Numbered from the stretch's first letter, positions 34,253-47,137 are shown. The stretch: 64,000 bases of DNA from Posidonia oceanica (GCA_037176725.1 JAZBRS010000060.1:55084001-55148000), one strand, 5' to 3'. Program-made: numbers and translations. Notes: generated by a model from the letters alone, not told the origin.

Positions 34253-34257
34253 GTAGG
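34253..34257. repeat. Target-site duplication of element C, right copy (GTAGG)
   Basis: Directly follows the LTR terminus TGTCAACA and matches 6313-6317. Confidence 0.97.
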
Positions 34258-37200
34258 TGTAAAGACCTACAAAGGGGAAAGGAAGCAAGTGGAGGGATCA
34301 TACTATCCTATGATTGTTTCCCACCAAAGTGTCCCACGATATGTCTCGCACGCTGCCAAAAGCTCGCGATGCGATCGGATCGTGGAAAAGGGGGAAGAAA
34401 GTCGCAATTAGTAGTGAATCCAGGGGAAACGCAACACAAGACACTGAGAATAAGCGAAAAGGGGAGATAGAGTTGATAGATAAGAAGAGGGGGTTCTAAT
34501 CTACATGCTCGAGAAAACAGGAAGCAAAGACCATGCATGCAATGCGAACGGTATGCAAATGTATGCTGTGCAGGGGTTCAGATGGACTTACCTTGGAAAT
34601 CTGAAGCCTGATCTGAGGAATGTTTGGTCCATGTGGGAGAGCGCTCCGCCAGGGTCGTCCAGGTAGCTTGGTTGAGAAGATCCGGCTGCCAGATCAGAAG
34701 GTATACTGGCTTCAAGGCAGAGGGGCCAGAACAGGGGAGAAGAATGGATCTAGGTGTAAAGGAGGTCCTAGGGGTGTGCAAAACAGGTCCTCCCATGTAA
34801 ATGGGAGCTAAGTGTGCTTAAGTGTGTGCAAAAATGCTAAATACAAAGATGCATGGGTGCAATGCATGCAAAAATGCAAGAGAAGGACCTAAGAATAACT
34901 TTTCAGAAAACTTGGGGACCTATATGCAAGTTTTGAAAAAGTTAAGGACCTAAATGCAAGAATTTTGAAAAGTTAATGGCTTATATGCAAGGTTTTTGAA
35001 AACTTGGGGGTCTGAGTGCAATTTTACAAAATGCAGGGTTTTGAAATGCAATTTAATAAGGTAAACATGCATTTAAATAAGTTTTGAAATCATGTGAAGG
35101 ACTTACATGCAATTTTGAAACATGCAGGGGTTGAAATGCAATTTTATAAGGTAAAACTGTGATTCTAAATGGTCTGTGAATGCAAACAGTGGACCTATGT
35201 GTAATTTTTAAATATGTAGGGGCTAAAATGCAATTTTATAAGGTAAAAGTATGCATTTAAATGAGTTTTCTAAACATACAGAGGACCTATGTGTAATTTT
35301 AAAACATGCAGGGTCTAAAATACAATTTTATAAGGAAAAGAGTAAAAAAGCAGATGCTGTGCATGCAAATGGAGGACCTATATGCAAAAATCAGAAAACA
35401 TGGGAGAAAAATGCAATGCAGTAAGAAAAGATGGAAAATAAATGCTTAAATCAACTGATTAGAGGACTAAAACGTAAATAAAATAAAAGACAGGATTAAA
35501 ATGTAATTTACTAAGGTAAAATCAGAGGATTAAATGAGATTAACAACCAAAGGACTGAAATGCAAAAATAAAAAGCCATAGGACTGAAAAATAAAGAAGA
35601 AAATCTCTGTTTGAACTGCTGCAGGACTGATAAGTAAATAAAATAAACAACTGGACTAGAAAATAAATGCACAGAAACTTAAATGAACTGAGAATGGACT
35701 GGAATGTAAATAAAATAAATAACTGGGCTGAATATAAAGAAAAATAAATAGACTGTAACTGCAGAGGACTGAAAAGAAAATAAAAATACATGCTAGGCTA
35801 GAAATAAATTAAAACTTAAGGAAAAATACAGCAGGAGGACTAGCATGCAATTAATCAGATTTTTAGGTTTTTCATGTAATTTCATATGATTTAAATTCAA
35901 ACCTAAAAGAATCTTAAACGATGGCAGGACTGGAAAGCAATAAAATAAAAACATAAGCCAGAAATGCAACACATGGTAAAATTAGCATAGTAAGAAGAAA
36001 TAAATGCACAGTAAACTTGCAGAACGACGACCACTGTAACAGTTGCTACCAGCGGCCGGAGAGGGAGGCAGAGGGATGCTGGGGAGGCGAAGAAGCATCG
36101 GCGGCGTTCACCAGAGCTGTGCGGAGATCGGAGAGGCATCAGAGGGCTGTGACACGGTCTGAGGCAGGCTAGAGAGGATGACAGAGGTCTGCAGACCTGC
36201 TCAGAGGCAGAGCAGACGATCGGTGCGTCGGGGAAGCGATCTGAAGGCATGGTCGCATTCTTGGAGCTCGTGCGGTCCTCAGGCGACGCTCAGAAGTAAG
36301 TTCTGCTGGCTGGTGCGACAAGACAGAGTTGGAGCTCGCTGGAGAAGACGATGGAGCAGCGGCATCGAGGAAGGGATCTGAAGGCATGGTCATGTTCCTG
36401 GAGCTCGTATGGTCCTCAGGCGATGCTCGGAAGTAAGTTCTGCTGGCTGGTGCGACGAGACAGAGCCGGAGCTCGCCGGAGAAGACGATGGAGCGGCGGC
36501 GTTGACTCGGCGGTAGAAGGGGGAAACCCTAATCTAATGGCCCTAAAAGCAAGCAGGAGGGAAAACTAGGCTAGGGGGAAGAAGTGGCACTTGTTCTGCT
36601 GGCTGAGAAGCCCCCTGACGTGGGTGCCTTCTGCAGGAGTCGGCGAGATCCGTCTGGCTGCTGCGGGCGTCTCCGATGGCTTCCGGACGTCTGGATCTTC
36701 TTAGTGCGTTGCTCTGGAGCTTGCTGAGTGCTTGGAACGAAGCTTTGCAGACCGGCACAAAGGATGGGTTCTGTGGGTGCTCTGCAGGTCGCCGGAGGTG
36801 GGGGGAGGTGTTTACTACTCTCTGGTTCAATTGGAGGGTGCCGGCGACTTGCTGGAGGTCTGGTGAAGGGCTCTGGATGCTTAGGAGGGCTGGTGGAGGT
36901 TTGGAGAGGGAGTTTGCTGATGAGGGGATTTTCTGGCAGAAAAGGTTGCAGGTGTTTGCTGTGGATGGTATTGGCTGTGGTGAGGGTGAAGGCTAGGGCT
37001 CTGGTGTTTTTGAGAAGGTGGTGTTCTGGACGATTGCTGGGTGGATTTTGGGTGAGTTTAGTGGTCAGTAGTGGTTGGAATTTCAGGGGGAGTGATGATG
37101 GGCTGCTGTGGTGAAAAATGGAAGTGTCGGGGTGATTTCTGGGGTGGATTGGCTGTGGAATGGGGGGCTGTGATGCTGGAGTTCTGGGTGGATTTGGGGG

Positions 37201-38440
37201 AGGAAATGGAGGTGATTTGCTAGGTGCTGGATGCTCTGGTTTTGGTGGAATGGAAGAGGAAGAGGAGGGCTGAATTTGCAGAGGAAGAAAGAGAGGATTG
37301 GGTGGCTCTCGGGTGCTCTAGATGCTCTCTCTCTCAGGACGACAAAAGGTAGTGAAGGAGGAGAAGAGGTGAGGTTTTAACAGGGCTGGAAGGAGACGAG
37401 TGTGGGCTGGGATTTGAATTCCCACCGGCGCGGGCTGACAGCTGCAGAGGGGAGGAGTGGCCGGCGAGGGGACTGGCAATTAATGCCCTGGGGAAGTCAC
37501 TGAGAGCTGAGAGAGGAGGAGGGTGATCTGGAGCTGATGGGATCGAGAGGGAGAATTGAATTCAAAGAAGAGGAGGGAAGGAAGTTGCGGGAAGAAGAAG
37601 AAGGAGAAGAGGAAGAAGAAGGGTGGAGGGAAGGAGGAGGATGGCTGCTGTGGGCCGGGCCTGCGGTGCGGAGAAGAAAAAATTAAAAGAGAAAGAAAGG
37701 AAAGGAAGGAGGAGAGGGGAAGGCAGCTGGGCCGGACCATGCCAAGGAAAAGAAAGAAATAAAAAGATAGGAAGAAAGGAAGAAAAGGAAATGAAGAAGA
37801 AGAAGGAGAAGAAAAATAAAATAGAAATAAAGATAAAAAAAGAGTTAAAAAAGTTTTTAAAGATAGTTGGTTAAGTTAGGATTTTTGATTAGGTTTTTAA
37901 TAGTTGTTTTTAATTAGTTAATTAGGATTAGGAAGGAGTTTTAGTTTTGATTTAAGTTAGGATTTAAGTTTTCTTTTAATTTGTTTTCTTGATTTTTTTT
38001 TAAATGTTTGTTAAAAAAAACAATTTTAATTGTTTTTAGTTAAGTTATTCTTGTTAGGTTGGGATTTTTAGTTAGGATTTTTTAATAGATTGTTCTTAAA
38101 TTAATTAGGGTGAGTTTTAGATTTTTTGATTCTAGTCTTTTCCCTAAGTCTTCTTTGATTTGTTTTTTATTTTGTTTGTTAAGTTCTTTTAATATTTTTT
38201 TAGTTGAGTTTTCCTTGTTAAGTTTTTAATTAAGTGTTTTTAAATTTTTGATTGTTTCTTTTTTTCTTTTTTAATTAAGTTTTTAAATTGTTCTTTTTAG
38301 ATTTGTTAAGTTAGGTTTTCCCTTAATTATTTGTCTTAGTGTTTTTTTTTAATTGTTTTCTTCTTTTTTAGGATTTGTTTTTGGTCACTTTTAATAGAGT
38401 TTTACTTTTGGTTTGTTTTGAGTATATTTTGGTTTGTTTT
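34258..38440 (-). repeat. Element B 3' LTR, proximal piece, truncated
   Basis: Continues from 6317 and matches 55217 to about 59220 of the right LTR. It stops at about 38435-38445, where the text jumps into the internal region (CACCCCATCTGAC). About 0.88 kb of U3 and the PPT are therefore missing. It contains a degenerate repeat block (about 34865-35480), a GC-rich part (about 36000-37500), a GAAGAA-rich part (37560-37850) and a T-rich part (37870-38435). No genes are supported in it. Confidence 0.93.
34865..35480. repeat. Degenerate repeat block in B LTR, period about 90-100 bp
   Basis: AGGACCTATGTGTAATTTT, GCAGGGGTTGAAATGCAATTT and TATAAGGTAAA recur three to five times in the same order. 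The other LTR has the same block at about 55825-56440. Confidence 0.65.
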
Positions 38441-38929
38441 CGGTCACCCCATCTGACCGACGGGAGTAGAAGTTTGCTATTTACGTGAGTTACTTATTCG
38501 GCGGATGCACCGAAAGTCGTAGCCCGTTGCTGTAATGCAAAGTGCAGGTGCAGATGGATGAGATGCAATGTATGCAATGCATGCTAATGCAAATGCAATG
38601 CAAAAGTTAGTGCAAAAGTTAGTACAGTTAAGAATGTTGATGCAGTACAAGATGATGATGATGTTGGACTAGTATGCAGTGCTAGAAGAGAAAGTGCAAA
38701 GATGATGCGAAATAAATGCTAAAAGAGAACCGCGATGTAGCACAAAGACCTGGCAGCTAATCCAAATTTGCACGATAGGGCGAGAAAGAAAAGTGCAGCT
38801 TGTCCCCGCCTGGGGAGCAAGCTAGCAAAAAGGAACGCGAGGGGAGAGGGGCCGACTCTCCTATCGCAAGGAGATGCGGGACTTTGTCTTTCTGGGACAA
38901 AGTCGCGCGAAGAGGGTGATAAGATGTTA

Positions 38930-39945
38930 GACTTATCGGTCGAATAGTTTACGGTCCTATCAACCGGAAGCGATAGTTTACGAACCTATCAACTGGAAGC
39001 GATAGTTTACGGACCTATCAACCAGAAGCGATAGTTTACGGTCCTATCAACCGGAGGGTGCAGTTGTGAGTGATAGTTACTGGATATCAGCCGTAAAACA
39101 TGATTGTGCAGGATAGTTTACGGTCCTATCAACCAGAAGCGATAGTTTACGGGCCTATCAATCGGGAGCGACAGTTTACGGGCCTATCAACCAGGAGCGA
39201 TAGTTTATGGTCCTATCAACCGGAAGCACAATCCATGAGTGATAGTTACTGGTTATCAGCCGTATAATGCAAATGCCAGAGAATGATAGTTTACGGTCCT
39301 ATCAACTGGAAGCGATAGTTTACGGGCCTATCAATCGGGAGCGATAGTTTACGGTCCTATCAACCGGAAGCACAATCCATGAGTAATAGTTACTGGTTAT
39401 CAGCCGTATAACGCAAATGCCAGAGAATGATAGTTTACGGTCCTATCAACCGGAAGCGATAGTTTACGGGCCTATCAACCAGAAGCGATAGTTTACGGTC
39501 CTATCAACAGGGAGCGATAGTTTACGGTCCTATCAACCGGAAAGCACAATCATGAGGGATAGTTACTGGTTATCAGCCGTATAATGCAACTGCAGGAGAT
39601 AGTTTACGGTCCTATCAACCGGAAGCGATAGTTTACGGGCCTATCAACCGAGAGCGATAGTTTACGAGCCTATCAACCGGAAGCAATAGTTTACGGTCCT
39701 ATCAACCAGAAAAAGCAATTGCAAGGGATAGTTACTGGATATCAGCCGTATAACGTAATTTCAAGTGATAGTTTTGGATATCAGCCAAGGATGAGTTTTG
39801 GATCATCAGCTAGAGAACGATAGTTAACGGCCCTATCAACCGGAAGGTGCAATTACGAGGGACAGTTACTGGATGTCAGCCGTATAACACAACTGCGGGA
39901 TAATTTTAGATATCAGCCCAAGATGATAGTTTACGGTCCTATCAA
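38930..39945. repeat. B array 1: GATAG/CTATC hairpin repeats
   Basis: About twenty units of GATAG-tttacggtc-CTATC, plus units of GATA-gttactgg-TATC followed by AGCCGTATAA. Almost all are in the GATAG form, one is GACAG/CTATC (39170-39188, wobble in sense) and one long unit is GACA/TGTC (near 39861). The same motif as in C, but the variant mix differs. Confidence 0.9.
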
Positions 39946-39957
39946 CCGAAAAGAGCA

Positions 39958-40160
39958 GTGATTGATTGATTAATTAATTGATTGATTGATTAATTGATTA
40001 ATTGATTGATTGATTAATAAGAAAAAGGTTGATAAGGAAAAGATTGATAAGGAAAAGATTGATAAGGAAGAGATTGATTGATGATTGATTGATAAGAAAA
40101 AGATTGATAAGGAAAAGATTGATAAGGAAGAGATTGGTTGCTGATTGAAAGAGATTGATA
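39958..40160. repeat. TTGA/TTAA microsatellite and GATAAGGAAAA repeats
   Basis: Tetranucleotide runs of ATTG/ATTA are followed by repeated AAGATTGATAAGGAAAAG. Absent from C, so it arose after the two subfamilies split. Confidence 0.85.
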
Positions 40161-40685
40161 AGAAAAAGATTGATAAGATATCGGACTTATCGGCCGACAA
40201 AGGGAAAGAGATGATAAGATATCGGACTTATCAGCCGGCAAAGAGAAAGAGATGATAAGATATCGGACTTATCGGCCGGCAAAGGGAAAGAGATGATAAG
40301 ATATCGGACTTATCGGCCGACAAATGAATAAAAGAATAGAATGATAAGATATCGGACTTATCGACCGGTAAAGGGAAAGAGATGATAAGATATCGGACTT
40401 ATCGGCCGGCAAAGGGAAAGTGATTATAAGATATCAGACTTATCGACCGGCAAAGGGAAAGAGATGATAAGATATCAGACTTATCGGCCGGCAAATGAAT
40501 AAAAGAATAGAATGATAAGATATCGGACTTATCGGTCGGCAAAGAGAGGATGAAGGAATGATAAGATATCGGACTTATCGGTCGGCAAAGAGAGGATGAA
40601 GGAATGATAAGATATCGGACTTATTGGCCGGCAAAGGGAAAGAGATGATAAGATATCGGACTTATCGGTCGGCAAATGAAAGAGT
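40160..40685. repeat. B array 2: about 41-bp repeats with GATAAG/CTTATC hairpin
   Basis: About a dozen units of GATAAGATATCGGACTTATC followed by GGCCGGCAAAGGGAAAGAGAT. One unit has CTTATT in the second arm (near 40620). The stem is otherwise constant. Confidence 0.9.
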
Positions 40686-40703
40686 TTCACGAGGGCGAAT
40701 CAT

Positions 40704-40797
40704 CCCATGATACCAGGAATATCATGGGGGAAAGAGAGGGAGAATGATACCAAGGGGCGATCAAATGATGCCCCTGGTATCAGGATGATACCAGGGG
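40704..40797. other. Two long hairpins in B 3' UTR
   Basis: CCCATGATA (40704-40712) pairs with TATCATGGG (40720-40728) over 9 bp across CCAGGAA. CCCCTGGTATC (40771-40781) pairs with GATACCAGGGG (40787-40797) over 11 bp across AGGAT. The homologous places in C keep pairing with different bases. Confidence 0.87.
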
Positions 40798-41264
40798 TTG
40801 GCCAGCGCGTCCTTGGCATCAAAAATAGAGGATGAGGACAAAACTGAAGTGTTTGCCAGACGAGTAGTTTGGAGTACCAGCCCGAGGATGACAAGTTGAC
40901 GGACCTATCGCTGGGCAATTGGGAGTGCTAGCCCAAGGGTGACAGGTTGACAGACCTATCGCCGGGTAGTTGGGGGTGCCAACCCGCTAGAGAAGATCTG
41001 GATGACGGTGCCCAGTAGCTTTGCTTGCTCGGATGGCATGGGTCAGCACTTGGGTTGATTGAGGAGGACTTTCCTACGGTGTTCGGCAACAAGTCTGGCC
41101 AGGGGCCCTGCAGATATGATTGATATAATCATGCATGCACTTGAAGCAGATTTGGAATGCAAACAGGTGGCTCAGAACGCCTTTGTATTGATTGAACTTG
41201 ATTACATGCCTGTGGCAGGCCAAAAGTTTACAGCATAAAACAAGCAGACAGTTACGTGGACGCC

Positions 41265-42467
41265 CTAGTCGGTCCGGGCTTTCTTTACCTTTCTAGAGTC
41301 AGGGAACTGGGAAGCGCCAGGAGGTATCTCACTGATAGGCCAGAATGCTTGTACCTTCGTTAGATATTCGGGAGTGCATCCCGAGCCTTGCGTAGATGCC
41401 AGGTCGGTAGACCGCACTCCATGCTGCATAAGATCAGCCAGCTTAGTTGTAGCAGATGTCGAGCCGAAAGGATATGCTTGAAGGAGCCTTGGGGCTGTGC
41501 TGTCTATGAAAGCACCCTGTCGAAGGCCAAACTGCCGCATGACCTGGATGGGGTGATACTCCACGCCTCCGGTGAATCCTGGCAGCACCACAAGTCACGC
41601 ATCGCGGGTATTGAAGAAGATGGTAAAAGGCTCAGCCGCAGATGGAATGATGCGCCATGTGACGGTATCGTCCGTCAGCTCATATAGCTTCTTGTAATCT
41701 TCGGGGACTTTCTTGATTGTCCTGGCATGGCCGCTGTTGTAGTATGTTTCGATAGCATGCCTCTAAGGGCACAGTAAGTTTAGCTCAAGGTGTGCAGCCA
41801 ACCAAATTTGTACTAGCACTCTACAGCTGTGGAAGTGGTGGCAGCGGTGAGAAATGCGGTCCAGCCCGCAATATGTTTCAGCCAAGACGACTGGTGCCAG
41901 GTCGATCTGCCTAGTCACCACAGCAAGTGCGATTTCAACAATTTCTATCACAATTGTCATCCGGCCGTGAGTGAATATCATTTCTCCCAGAAATCAGGTG
42001 ACAAATCCCCGAAGCTACAGATCATCTCCGAGTTCAGCACGCTTGTATATGATCTCGTCAAAGTAATGCAGGTGCAGCATGGGCGTGGGGCCGCTGGTGC
42101 AGATCAGTTTTTGCTGGCACCGATCTGTAGATAGCCCATATAGTTTGCAGAGGATAGCTATGTACTTGTCGTGCCTCATGAAAATGGGCGGTCCCATCAG
42201 CTAGGAGAAGCCACAGATGCGGCGCACCTCCTCCAGAGTTAGTGTCAGTTCAGTCCTTCCGAAGCAGAAGACATGGTGCGCCGGCTTCTAGAATCTTGCA
42301 GTAGTGCACAAAAGGTGACGACTCACTTCGACATCAGGCGCCTTCAGCAGTTTTGTTGGTATGCCCCAGAGGTGCAGCTTCTCACAGTCTTCCTGAGTAA
42401 GCTTGCCTATCCAACCCTGTAGGGCTTCAGAATAGTGCACTGGGGTTTCAAGAGTAGGATAACCCAT
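41265..42467 (-). pseudogene. Second ORF of element B, DUF7745/plant mobile domain-like, six stops
   Basis: The frame starts MGYPTLETPVHYSEAL and ends KKARTD, with 1,203 nt, exactly the length of the intact copy in C and without any indel. Six in-frame stops are seen: after ARF, in the GFS-x-MGPP place, two around the LRGFV segment, after LLCP and before LVVLPGF. Five fit C-to-T or G-to-A changes; the GFS one replaces a Lys codon. All diagnostic blocks (RHLLCTTARF, LAETYCGLDRISHR, LVQIWLAAHLE) remain. Confidence 0.87.
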
Positions 42468-43957
42468 GGCGCAGGCCGTAGGGTGAAACAGACAGATGCT
42501 GCAGAGCTTGAAGGTACTTGTTATCAATACTGTAGACAGTCAGATCACACAGGCATATAATGTCTAGGTGAGAGCAGAATCTGAGGCTGATAAAGCAGTT
42601 CAATATATATTCAGCAGTTAATATCATAATATAGCAGCTGAGCACACATAAGCAGGGGTAAGCTGTTACAGTCCTGTGGACACGGGGGCGAGGACTGGCA
42701 GGAGATCTGGACCAGCGCAGCTCGAGCGGCGTCAACGCGTGCTTGGCAAGAAGTACTGTCTCAGAGCCGAGGCAAGTTGCAGAGCTGAACGATTGAGAAG
42801 AAGGAAGGGATGATTGGAGATGCATGTATGCATGATGCAGGTTGGTATGCTTAAGAAATGATTAGTATGCTTTGGTGCCCTCAGCATACGGAGTGCTTCG
42901 ATGCTTGTTGCAGAGGAAGGGAGTGGTCCTTGACTCACTGGGCCCTACTTGGACTCTTAGCTTGCTGGTGGCACTCCAGAACGGGTGTTGGCAGTATACA
43001 GGTGGTGGTGCGGTGAGGACAGGCTACCTGCCGAACTCTCAAGACCTACACCTACTTTTTCTGCTCTCTTTTTTGTTTTCTCCCTCATGGGTGTGCAAGC
43101 TTTCTCTGCCCCTAGCTAGGAGATGGTAAGTGTTTGCTTTTGACGTGGCCAGAGTGTGGGCCTTTTTAGGCTTACAACCTTGGTTTCTTCTAAGGCACGG
43201 GGGGATGATATTGCCTATATTTTTGGGTTGATTTTTGTCTAACCCTTTTTGCTTTTCTCTCTTTTTTTTTCTTTTTTTTTCCTTTTTTGTTTTTCTTCTC
43301 TTTTTTTTTTTTTTTTTGCTTGTTTGATTTCTTTTTCTCTTTTTTTCACAGGCTTTTGCTATCCCCATTTTGGAGGTAAAAGGAAGGGTGTTTAGGTTAT
43401 AATGGATGTGGGCGTTGGGTCTGCTATGTGATGGGTAGGAGGAGCAAGGTTAGACTGCACACCCCTATCTCTAGGGCCGGCTCCTGTCTTCGCCTTCTGT
43501 TCTTTTTGATGTGCCCAAGCCTAGATGCCTATTCTCTCTTTTTTCGAACTCACATCCTAGCATTTTTTCTCCCTCAGAGGTGTATGTCCTTATGAGTTTG
43601 GGCAGTTTGCCTGTCCTGATTGGTGGTGGCTCCCTCACTAGCTAAGACATCTAAGTAATGCCAAGTGAGGCAAGGTGGACTCCTTCCAGAGCATGCAAGC
43701 ACTTCCAATTTTCATCACCGGGTAGAAAATGCAATGCATGGTTTGAGAGGATGACGATGATGATTTGAAAAAAAGATGGTGTATGGAAAGGACGAGATGC
43801 GATAGAAGATGTGTAAGAGAAGGATAGAAGAAGTAAAAGTAAATGCACAGGAATAGGGGTAGGATGCCAGATAGGGATGCAGGTGAGATGAGAATGTAAG
43901 GAGTGAGAATGCAACTGTATGGATGGGAGGAAGCGTCTGCAACGGGGCCGCCTTGGG
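42468..43957 (-). other. Element B spacer between integrase and second ORF
   Basis: No gene. It matches C's spacer in order: sense A-rich tract at + 43240-43345 (T-rich on the + strand), one copy of the GATGACGATGATGATTTGAA phrase near 43750, and unique sequence. Confidence 0.7.
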
Positions 43958-43960
43958 CTA

Positions 43961-45100
43961 CTGATAGTACTTCTTAAGGTAGCAGAGGTTGACAAGCTCA
44001 AACTGCTCGACCTGATCCATATCCTCAAGAGTTACAGCGCCACCTGAAAAGACTTGCTTGACCACAAAGGGGCCATGCCAGTTAGGTCGGAACTTCCCTC
44101 GACCATCAAGCAAGTGAATGGCGCGCAGAACAAGGTCCCCTGTCTGGAAGCCTCTTGGCTGAACCTTCTTCAGGTATGACCTGGCCATTCTCTTTTGGTA
44201 GCAGTGAGCATTATGCATAGCTTGCAGCCTGTGCTCATCAATCAGATTCAGTTGGATGCAGCAGTCTTCGACCCATTCTGCTTCTTCCAACTCAGCTTCG
44301 CGTAGGATCCGCAGTGACGGGATCTCTACCTCGATAGGCAACACCGCCTCCATGCCATACACCAGAGAGTATGGGGTAGCACCTATTGAAGTCCGGACAG
44401 ATGTCTTATACACCCAGAGTGCGTAAGGAAGCTTGTCGTGCCAGTCCTTATGAGTTTCCACCATCTTTTTTAGGATCTTGACCAGATTTTTGTTGGCGGA
44501 TTCCACTGCACCGTTCATCTGCGGCCGGTAAAGCGAGGATCTGTGGTGTTTGATACTGAACTTCTACAGATAGTCTTCGATCCTCTTAGCAATGAAATTT
44601 GTGCCATTATCAGATATGATTGCATGTGCGACCCCGTACCGGGCTATGATATTGTTTCTGATGAACTTTTCTGTAGCCACGGCAGTCACTGTTTTGTAAG
44701 AGTTCGCTTCCACCCACTTGGTGAAGTAATCAATCGCTACCAGAATGTAACGATGACCATTGGAAGCTGGAGGGTGGATGGCGCCAATGACATCAATCCC
44801 CCAGGTAGAGAAGGGCCATGGTGACGACATGCTATGCAGTTCTTGAGGGGGCGCCCGAATAAAGTTGCCATGCACTTGGCAGTTGTGGCATCTGCGCACG
44901 AATCGGCAGCAGTCTGCTTCCATAGTTAGCCAATAGTATCCTTGCAGCATTATCTTCTTGGCCAAGAGGACGCCATTCATGTGCGGGCCGCAGGTCCCCG
45001 CATGCACTTGAAGCATCATCGTATTAGCCTCTGATTTGTTCAAGCAGCGCAGGAGCATTTGATTGTATAATCTCTTGTACAACTATCCCGCCCCTAATAC
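43961..45100 (-). other. B integrase
   Basis: VHAGTCGPHMNG and RRCHNCQ give the zinc site; WGIDVIG, ISDNGTNF and NGAVESANK give the DD35E residues. Stops at about 45082 (Gln before LYKR) and 44563 (after EDYL) interrupt it. Confidence 0.9.
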
Positions 45101-45312
45101 ATACTTTGACGCCAGACGCGTCAGAGTTCTCTTGTCTACTGCTGAGGTACCAGGTGGAAAGCTGCTAGACTCCAGGAAAGCTTTTATGTCTTTGTACCAG
45201 GGCTGCTCCTCTACTGTTGGATCTGCCTCTTCAATGCTCATACAGTGTGCAGGCTGCTCAATGCGAGTAACAGATACATCCACTGTGCTGTCTTCAGGTA
45301 TGCTGAGCCAGG

Positions 45313-45688
45313 ACGCCAAGGTTGCTAACGCATCTGCATATGCGTTCCTTGCTCGATTCATGTATGTGAAGCGGATGCTCGCAAATTGTTCTATCAGCTT
45401 CAGCAGATGTTCATGATATGGTAGTAGCTTCGGATCTTTCGTCTTCCACTCGCCATTGACTTGAGAGATCACCAGCATAGCATCGCCATGCACCAGCAGC
45501 TTCTGCACCTCATGCTTGAGGGCGACATTCAGTCCTAGGATGCATGCCTCGTACTCTGCCTCGTTATTGGTGCATCTAAAGGTCAGCTTCCTGGAGAAGG
45601 GAATCATCTGTCCCTGAGGCGTTGTCAACACTGCGCCTACGCCTCGGCCTTTCTTATTCACAGCACCATCAAAGTATAATTGCCATTG
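45313..45688 (-). other. B archaeal-type RNase H
   Basis: LYFDGAVNKKG, NNEAEYEACILGL, VHGDAMLVISQ and NAYADALATLAS keep all acidic residues of the second RNase H. No stop falls in this domain. Confidence 0.9.
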
Positions 45689-46414
45689 CTCCTGATCTTC
45701 AGGGTCTTTCTCTTCAGAGTCCTCCATTGCAAACAGAATGTCTTCATCTAGAAATTGCGTCTGGAGTGGCTGATATTCAAGCAGTGGGAGATCAGCAAGA
45801 TGGTCTGCCATAGCTTGGCCCTTCATAGACTTCTGAGTGACACAGGTGATGTCGTACTGAGACAGTAGCACCTGCCACTTAACACATCTGCCTACCATGG
45901 CCGGTTTTTGAAAGAGGAACTTGATAGGATCATGCCGGCATAAGAGCTGAACTAGGTATGCCATCATGTAGTGCCTTAATTTCTGTGCAGCCCAGACAAA
46001 GGATAGGCAGGTCTTCTCTATTGTACTGTACCTGGCTTCGCATTCATTGAACTTCTTGCTTAGGTAGTAAATGGCATGCTCCTTTCTACTAGATTCATCA
46101 TGTTGGCCCAAAACGGCGCCCATGGAATGCTGCGTGGTAGAAAGGTAGAGAAGTAAGGGTCTCCCTGGAGTGGGGGGAATCAAGACAGGAGGCTTAATCA
46201 GCAACTGCTTGATCTTGGCAAATGCAGCCTGACACTCCTCGCTCCAACGAATCTGCGCATTTTTCTTCAGGAGCTTGAATATGGGCTCGCAGATGGGCAT
46301 AAGCTGTGCAATGAAGCGACTGATGTATTGTAAACGCCCAAGCAGGCCTCTGATCTCCTTTTCGGTCCGAGGGAGTGGCATATCCACGATGGCTTTGGCC
46401 TTCATCGGGTCCAC

Positions 46415-47137
46415 CTAAATCCCCCTTTGGCTAACAATGTAGCCCAGCAGTTTGCCAGAAGACACCCCGAATACACACTTATTGGGGTTCAGGCGCAGCT
46501 TGTACTTTCGTAGATGGGTAAAGAGCTTCTTCAAACAGGCAAGATGATCTTCAGGCTCTTTGGTTTTAGCAATCATGTCATCTACATAGACCTCCACCTC
46601 TTGGTGCATGAGGTCGTGGAACAACGCAGTCATGGCCCTCTGATAGGTTGCGCCAGCATTCTTCAATCCGAACGGCATAACTTGGTAGCAGAAGACCCCC
46701 CAAGGGGTGATGAATGAAGTCTTTTCCATGTCTTCTTCTGCCATTTTGATCTAGTTGTAATCGGAAAAGCTGTCCATGAAGGAGAGCATCTTGTGGCCCG
46801 CTGTATTGTCGATTAGGACGTCAATGTGAGGCAATGGGAAGTCGTCCTTGGGACTTGCCTTGTTCAGGTCCCTATAGTCAATGTAGATCCAGACGTGGCC
46901 ATCTTTCTTGGGCACAGGTACAATATTTGCCAGCCACTCAGGATAAAGGACGACCTTGAGGAAATTGACTCTATGCTGTTTCATGATCTCTTCTTTGATC
47001 ATAAGCAGCCACTGCAGTCGCCATCTTCTCAGTTTCTGCTTTACTGGCTTAGCATCTGGATCCAAGGATAGATTGTGCACCATTATCTCTATGTCAAGGC
47101 CAACCATATCTTCGTAACTCCAAGCGAAGACATCCGC
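46415..47137 (-). other. B reverse transcriptase domain
   Basis: EYADVFAWSYEDMVG, YRDLNKASPKDD, GVFCYQVMPFGLKNAG and YVDD (46577-46588) are present. A stop at about 46750 replaces the Gln of YNQIKMAEED and another lies after SQRGI at about 46414. Confidence 0.9.

Larger units (their letters stand above)
38441..41264 (-). other. Element B 3' UTR, truncated at the PPT side
   Basis: Homologous to C's 3' UTR. It begins inside the conserved CACCCCATCT motif because the PPT side is deleted. It holds a hairpin array (38930-39945), a TTGA/TTAA microsatellite (about 39958-40160), a second hairpin array (about 40160-40685), two strong single hairpins (40704-40728, 40771-40797) and diverged partial 83-bp units (about 40850-40990). 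No gene is supported. Confidence 0.85.

Noticed and set aside
35900..37100. Host gene fragment captured in the GC-rich part of B's LTR
   Set aside because: The segment is homologous in layout to the GC-rich block of C's LTR and has no conserved frame or domain.
39958..40160. TTGA-rich run as a possible separate insertion
   Set aside because: No terminal repeats or target duplication; it grades into the neighbouring GATAAG repeats, so local slippage is simpler.
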